Of a DNA stretch of 64,000 nt, positions 59,998-64,000 are shown in pieces. The notes below the pieces were generated by a model. It was not told the DNA's origin, did no database searches, and saw nothing but the letters and a program-made list of their open reading frames with translations. Numbering within the stretch: position 1 is the first letter of the stretch; every line of letters begins with the position of its first letter. A program made the position numbers and the translations under genes. Source of the stretch: Allomuricauda sp. ARW1Y1. GTDB taxonomy: Bacteria; Bacteroidota; Bacteroidia; Flavobacteriales; Flavobacteriaceae. The stretch is from the NCBI RefSeq assembly GCF_013407935.1, contig NZ_JACBZU010000001.1, forward strand, positions 558,001 to 622,000. Direction: 5' to 3'.

Positions 59998-61422
59998 TTA
60001 TTCCAACTCCCAGCCTTCACGGTAATCGCGCGTTACCCATTCGTTGGCCTTCTCGTAATTGGTAATTCTCATGTTCTCGCCATCCCACATCAGTTTTCTG
60101 CGTCCTGGGGAGTTGTAGGGGTTCCAGTCCCGTGCTGTTTTGCCCGGTTGTAATTCTTTATACTGGTAGGCTTTTACGGCAAGGTTCCCCATCAATACGG
60201 TCTCTGTTAGTTTTCCAGCTTTTTCAAAATTGGAAGAAGTTGGTGTTCCGTTTTGGCAACCATCGACAAAGTTGGCAATATGGCCATTCATTCCGCCCGG
60301 TACCCGTGGATATTTGGCAGCAGGGGCTTTGTAGAGATCCATCATTTCGGAGGGCAATAAACGGGCGTTTCTGGAATAGGTGTCGCACACCAAAATTCCC
60401 TTATCGCCATAGATTACCGTTCCACCACCATTGTCACCAATGGTTTCGCCATCTTTTAATTCGTCTGGTAAATTTGGTTTCAAACCGCCATCGTACCAGT
60501 TTAGGGCAATATCGCCGTGCTCTTCGTGCTCAAACTTGAGGTGTATCTTGGAAGAAGGTGGACAGGAATGACTGTAATCCGCTTCCACAAAATCATCTAC
60601 CCAAACGGTGGTACAACTGGCTTCGGCCTCCGTAGGATACCCGAGGTCCAGCACACTGAAGGGCGTTTCCATAATGTGACAACCCATATCGCCTAAAGCA
60701 CCGGTTCCGAAATCCCAAAACCCTCTCCATTTAAAGGGAAGATAGGCATCATTGTAATCCCGCATTTTGGCCGGCCCTAACCACAGGTCCCAATCCAATC
60801 CTCTTGGGATACGGTCCTTTTGGGTAGGCATGGGCACTCCTTGGGGCCATACAGGTCGGTTGGTCCAACAATCGATGGTGTGTACCTTTCCAATAATACC
60901 GGATTCCACCCACTCGCGAGCTATACGGCTATCGTCGCTGGAAGCTCCTTGATTCCCCATTTGGGTGGTGATCCCATTTTCGCGGGCTACCTTGGTCATC
61001 AATCGGGCTTCTTGTATGTTGTGCGTGAGCGGTTTTTCCACATAGGCGTGCTTTTTCTCACGCATAAAAGGCAGCGCAATGCTGGCATGTGTATGGTCGG
61101 GAGTCGCCACCATAATGGCATCGATATCGCTCAAGCGTTCATCAAAAACCTTGCGGAAGTCTTTGTATCGTTTTACATCGGGAAACTGTTCGTAGGTTTC
61201 TTGGGCACGGCGGTCATCCACATCACAAAAGGCCACGAACTTAACGCGTCCCGTATCGTTGAGTCCATTGATAACGTTATTTCCCCTACCACCAACACCA
61301 AAGCCTGCCACATACAGGGTGTCGCTGGGGGGAACTTGGGTCTTGCCCAACACATGACTCGGAACAATGGAAAATGCAGCCGAAGCCGCTGCGGTATTTT
61401 TGATGAACTTTCTTCTTTGCAT
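59998..61422 (-). CDS. Gfo/Idh/MocA family oxidoreductase with TAT signal
   Basis: 474 aa. MQRRKFIKNTAAASAAFSIV is a good twin-arginine leader (RRKFIK). The NAD(P)-binding site is LYVAGFGVGGRGNNVINGL and MVATPDHTHASIALPFMREK; the catalytic lysine is in KHAYVEKPLTHNIQEARL. DWDLWLGPAKMRDYNDAYLP and FWDFGTGALGDMGCHIMETP are typical of the Bacteroidota periplasmic group. Same size and layout as the enzyme at 43419, but only distantly similar. It ends in a GC-rich inverted repeat. Confidence 0.92.
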   Translation of the reverse strand: MQRRKFIKNTAAASAAFSIVPSHVLGKTQVPPSDTLYVAGFGVGGRGNNVINGLNDTGRVKFVAFCDVDDRRAQETYEQFPDVKRYKDFRKVFDERLSDIDAIMVATPDHTHASIALPFMREKKHAYVEKPLTHNIQEARLMTKVARENGITTQMGNQGASSDDSRIAREWVESGIIGKVHTIDCWTNRPVWPQGVPMPTQKDRIPRGLDWDLWLGPAKMRDYNDAYLPFKWRGFWDFGTGALGDMGCHIMETPFSVLDLGYPTEAEASCTTVWVDDFVEADYSHSCPPSSKIHLKFEHEEHGDIALNWYDGGLKPNLPDELKDGETIGDNGGGTVIYGDKGILVCDTYSRNARLLPSEMMDLYKAPAAKYPRVPGGMNGHIANFVDGCQNGTPTSSNFEKAGKLTETVLMGNLAVKAYQYKELQPGKTARDWNPYNSPGRRKLMWDGENMRITNYEKANEWVTRDYREGWELE

Positions 61423-61489
61423 CTTGTTTAGTTTGATTTTTTATGTGAGTTCCCAAGATACAAAAAAGGGGAAAAAGAATTTCTAGGAT

Positions 61490-62146
61490 TTATGCTGACC
61501 CATCCCATTCCTTGTAAAACTGTTCCAGATAATCCAACATGAACTCATGCCGATTTTCGGCCAGTTTTTTGCCGGTCGGAGTGCGCATCCCATCCTTGAG
61601 CAAGAGCAGTTTTTCATAGAAATGATTGATGGTGGGCGCTTTCGATTTTTTGTACTCCTCCTTGGTCATGTTCAGGTTAGGGGGCACCTTCGGGTTGTAC
61701 AGTTCCCTATTTTTAAAGCCTCCGTAGTTAAAGGCCCTGGCAATGCCAATGGCACCAATGGCGTCCAATCGGTCAGCATCTTGAACAATGTCCATTTCTT
61801 TGGAAGTGAATGTCTCCCCATCCTGTTCCAGACTATTTTTAAAGGACATGTGGCGTATAATATTGACGACGTGCACTGTGGTTTCGTGTGAAACCTGCTG
61901 GGTCTCCAAGAAATCACGGGCGGTCTGTGGTCCTATCTGTTCGTTGCCATTGTGGAATTTTGGGTCTGCAATGTCGTGCAGCAAAGCGGCCAATTGCACC
62001 ACAATGGAGTCACCTTCTTCATGCTGTAACAAAAGTTTGGAAGTATTGAAAACCCGTTGGATGTGGAACCAGTCATGGCCTCCTTCGGCATCGCTCAGTT
62101 CCCTTTTTACAAAGGCAATTGTATTTTGAATAAGTTGGTTCTCCAT
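61490..62146 (-). CDS. HD-domain phosphohydrolase
   Basis: 218 aa. Metal-binding HD pattern: H in GGHDWFHIQRVFNTSKLLL, HD in LAALLHDIADPKFHNGN, and the late Asp in MDIVQDADRLDAIGAIGIAR. FNYGGFKNRELYNPKVPPNL and THHFYEKLLLLKD-type helices finish the fold. Relatives hydrolyse nucleotides or related phosphates; substrate unknown. It lies two bases after the acyltransferase gene, so the two are coupled. Confidence 0.9.
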   Translation of the reverse strand: MENQLIQNTIAFVKRELSDAEGGHDWFHIQRVFNTSKLLLQHEEGDSIVVQLAALLHDIADPKFHNGNEQIGPQTARDFLETQQVSHETTVHVVNIIRHMSFKNSLEQDGETFTSKEMDIVQDADRLDAIGAIGIARAFNYGGFKNRELYNPKVPPNLNMTKEEYKKSKAPTINHFYEKLLLLKDGMRTPTGKKLAENRHEFMLDYLEQFYKEWDGSA

Positions 62147-62148
62147 TA

Positions 62149-62883
62149 TTATCCCGTTTTGACCCCAGAAACAATTAGGTTTTCAATTTGGGTGATGAGC
62201 TCATCAGGGTTTCCCGAATTTTCCAAGGGCGGATGCACATCGAAGGTAACGTGGGAGCCCAATCCCATAGGAAATTTGCCGTAACGGAGCAGTTTCCATG
62301 AATTATTAATGCTGATGGGCACGATTAGGGCCGATGGCGCATTTTTCATCATCACTTTTAGACCAGTGGTCCTAAAGGGCTTGGGCACCCCGTTTCGGCT
62401 TCGGGTGCCTTCAGGAAAAATCACGGCACTGCGGTTATTGGTTTCAATGTACTTGCCCAACTTTTGAAGCTCGGCAATGGATTGCTTAGGGTCTTTTCTG
62501 TTGATCAACGCAGAACCTCCATGGCGAAGGTTATAGGAAACACTTGGGATTCCTTTTCCTAATTCGATTTTGCTGACAAACTTTGGGTGGAACTTGCGCA
62601 TGTACCAGATAATTGGGGGGATATCGTACATGCTTTGGTGATTGGTCACAATGATGAGGGGTCTATCCGTTGGAAGTTGCTGTTGGTTTCTGAAAGTATA
62701 CCGGGTTCCCAAAACATTCGTGCACCGCATAATGAACCAATTGAGGACGGATACACTTTTTTTGTGAGCATTATATCCAATCAGATTGAGACACAACCAT
62801 TGTATGGGATGAAAAATGACCAATACCAGACCAAACAACAGGAAAAAGAGAATGGTCAAAGGATAGGATAACAATTTTAGCAC
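62149..62883 (-). CDS. 1-acyl-sn-glycerol-3-phosphate acyltransferase (PlsC family)
   Basis: 244 aa if the GTG at 62883 (M-LKLLSYPLTILFFLLFGLV) is used; a GTG at 62922 would add 13 residues but lies inside the terminator of the preceding gene. The acyltransferase blocks are NHQSMYD (H-x4-D, block I), GGSALINRKDPKQSI (block II) and FPEGTRSRNGVPKPF (block III). An N-terminal membrane helix anchors it. It acylates lysophosphatidate in phospholipid synthesis. Confidence 0.9.
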   Translation of the reverse strand: MLKLLSYPLTILFFLLFGLVLVIFHPIQWLCLNLIGYNAHKKSVSVLNWFIMRCTNVLGTRYTFRNQQQLPTDRPLIIVTNHQSMYDIPPIIWYMRKFHPKFVSKIELGKGIPSVSYNLRHGGSALINRKDPKQSIAELQKLGKYIETNNRSAVIFPEGTRSRNGVPKPFRTTGLKVMMKNAPSALIVPISINNSWKLLRYGKFPMGLGSHVTFDVHPPLENSGNPDELITQIENLIVSGVKTG

Positions 62884-62911
62884 TATGATGGTTTTTAGGT
62901 TGCGTAAAAAT

Positions 62912-62937
62912 AAAAAAACCACCTATTAAGGTGGCTA
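62912..62937 (-). terminator. Terminator of the bacilliredoxin gene
   Basis: Minus-strand GCCACC-TTAATA-GGTGGT followed by seven T residues; it overlaps a possible GTG start of the next gene. Confidence 0.75.
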
Positions 62938-62960
62938 TTTGTTATAGGATTTGCCCAATG

Positions 62961-63371
62961 TTAGCAATGCTCGTTGTAGGCTTCCATCAGGTTTTCCGCG
63001 ATAAGCTCGGCAGGCCTGCCCTCGATGTGGTGTCTTTCTATCATGTGCACCAACTCCCCATCTTTGAACAAGGCCATGCTTGGTGAAGATGGAGGAAACG
63101 GAACCATATGGTTTCTTGCTGTTTGCACGGCATCCATGTCCACACCTGCAAAAACGGTCACCAAGTTGTCGGGTGTCTTACTATTTTGAAGGCTCAATTT
63201 GGCTGCAGGTCGGGCATTGGCCGCTGCACAGCCACAAACCGAATTTACTACGACCAATGTGGTGCCGCTCTTTTTTAAAGCATTTTCAACGGCTTCGCTT
63301 GTATGTAGTTCTTCAAACCCGGCTCCGGCCAAGTCTTCGCGCATAGGTTTTACCAATTCTTCTGGATACAT
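62961..63371 (-). CDS. BrxA/BrxB family bacilliredoxin
   Basis: 136 aa from the ATG at 63371 (MYPEELVKPMREDLAGAGFE). The CGC active site is in VVNSVCGCAAANARPAAKL. KTPDNLVTVFAGVDMDAVQT and HMVPFPPSSPSMALFKDGEL complete the thioredoxin-like fold. Members remove bacillithiol (or a related low-molecular-weight thiol) from proteins after oxidative stress. Twenty-nine upstream codons of the open frame are rejected; they do not match the family. Confidence 0.94.
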   Translation of the reverse strand: MYPEELVKPMREDLAGAGFEELHTSEAVENALKKSGTTLVVVNSVCGCAAANARPAAKLSLQNSKTPDNLVTVFAGVDMDAVQTARNHMVPFPPSSPSMALFKDGELVHMIERHHIEGRPAELIAENLMEAYNEHC

Positions 63372-63493
63372 AGACTTCGATTTAATTAGGATACAAAGAT
63401 AAGGGATCGTTTGGTTTTTTTCATTACCCTTAACATTGCATAAAGCTTTGTTTGTCAATCAAACCCCTATCTTTGCCCTTTAAATTTTGATGC

Positions 63494-64000
63494 ATGATCA
63501 AGTGGATAGCCGCCTTTCTCGGTTATTTTATGTTTAGGTTTCCCGGAGCTGTTTTGGGATTTATCGTAGGAACATTCTTGGACAATTTAGGCGGTTCAAG
63601 CAGTAGGTCGGGTTCCATTTTTGAGAATGTGACGCGGCAATCGGTTTCCCCGGCCGATTTTGAGCTGAACCTGCTTTCTTTGTGTTCCATCATTATTAAG
63701 GCCGATGGACAGGTAAATCAACGGGAGCTCGACTATGTGCGCCAATATTTTCTGAGCACCTACGGCAAGGAAAAGGCCAATGCCATTTTCAGGACGTTCA
63801 ACGAGGTCATCAAAAAGCGGGAGATATCTACCCAACGAATTTGTAATTTTATGGTGCAGCGTACCCGTTACGAAGTACGGTTGCAGATGTTGCACTTTCT
63901 GTTCGGCATTGCCCAGTCCGATGGGCAGGTGAGCAAGGGCGAAGTGGAAAAGCTCCGTGAAATTGCCGGGTACTTTCGGTTGAGCCAACACGATTTTGAG
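63494..64000 (+). CDS. TerB/DjlA-type protein, N-terminal part
   Basis: Runs off the window; 169 codons are visible from the ATG at 63494 (MIKWIAAFLGYFMFRFPGAV). The hydrophobic N-terminus has a GxxxG-rich helix (GAVLGFIVGTFLDNLGG). Then come the paired TerB motifs ICSIIIKADGQVNQRELDYV-like (CSIIIKADGQVNQRELDYV) and FGIAQSDGQVSKGEVEKLRE, each with the metal-binding Asp/Glu pattern. This layout matches the membrane-anchored TerB domain of DjlA co-chaperones; a C-terminal J domain would be expected just beyond the window. Confidence 0.85.
   Translation, partial: MIKWIAAFLGYFMFRFPGAVLGFIVGTFLDNLGGSSSRSGSIFENVTRQSVSPADFELNLLSLCSIIIKADGQVNQRELDYVRQYFLSTYGKEKANAIFRTFNEVIKKREISTQRICNFMVQRTRYEVRLQMLHFLFGIAQSDGQVSKGEVEKLREIAGYFRLSQHDFE

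Noticed and set aside
1-64000. tRNA or rRNA genes
   Set aside because: I looked for T-loop-like GGTTCGA words followed by acceptor stems; the GTTCGAGT hits belong to repeat family B.

Overview
The window is one continuous stretch of a Bacteroidota chromosome, most likely marine Flavobacteriaceae (a Muricauda/Flagellimonas-like genome is my best guess, by inference). The evidence is a SUF operon with the flavobacterial tail genes (DUF59, DUF2805, DUF2480), a subtilase with a type IX secretion sorting domain, DUF3078 and DUF3050 proteins, TAT-exported Gfo/Idh/MocA oxidoreductases beside a DUF1080 protein, several TAnnTTTG promoter boxes and A-rich, weak ribosome binding sites. I found no rRNA, tRNA, CRISPR array or prophage.

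Layout. 1-4.0 kb: end of a cation transporter, a methyltransferase, brnQ, a small zinc-ribbon protein and thiL. 4.25-11.8 kb: the suf iron-sulfur operon sufA-B-C-[four-helix-bundle gene]-D-S-E-T-like, then DUF2805 and DUF2480. 11.8-14.3 kb: a repeat island interrupted by an intact IS256-family element. 14.3-20.5 kb: DUF3078 barrel, hflX, secreted subtilase, exonuclease and ogt. 20.5-30.2 kb, minus strand: CNNM protein, a serine hydrolase broken by a nonsense codon, and the heme operon hemA-C-D-E-(DUF6973-like)-F-(phzF-like)-B. A PchR-like AraC regulator with a 21-bp palindrome is divergent from hemA. 31-38.6 kb: ThuA, DUF1460, MscS, hemH, DUF3050, MATE and lactonase. 38.7-41.6 kb: a zinc-ribbon plus SPFH pair resembling YdjG/YdjI, and DUF2237. 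41.6-45.6 kb: Ig-like secreted protein, DinB, oxidoreductase, DUF1080. 45.7-52.1 kb: two tandem ~1,040-residue sortilin-like beta-propeller proteins. 52.1-57.7 kb: hemJ, an NtrY-like kinase, an enoyl-CoA hydratase homologue, an unknown secreted protein and a collagen-like lipoprotein. 57.8-60 kb: a second repeat island around a radical SAM gene. 60-64 kb: oxidoreductase, HD hydrolase, acyltransferase, bacilliredoxin and the start of a TerB-like protein.

Functionally the window holds nearly all of heme synthesis from glutamyl-tRNA (hemA, B, C, D, E, F, J, H; hemL is not here) plus the complete SUF cluster machinery, so much of the segment serves iron cofactors. The AraC gene and palindrome next to hemA suggest iron control.

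The most unusual feature is non-coding. Many intergenic gaps are built from in-phase 7-bp units (consensus TTNNGAG, its complement, or variants) that run without a break for up to 14 units. They butt directly onto dispersed hairpin repeats that are present in several copies in the same order. A four-helix-bundle (S23/Avd-like) gene inserted between sufC and sufD is bracketed by the same kind of heptads in inverted orientation, and the downstream array overlaps its own stop codon. This looks like a small, undescribed repeat-associated element. The heptad phasing was counted by hand on the sequence; copy number elsewhere in the genome could not be examined.
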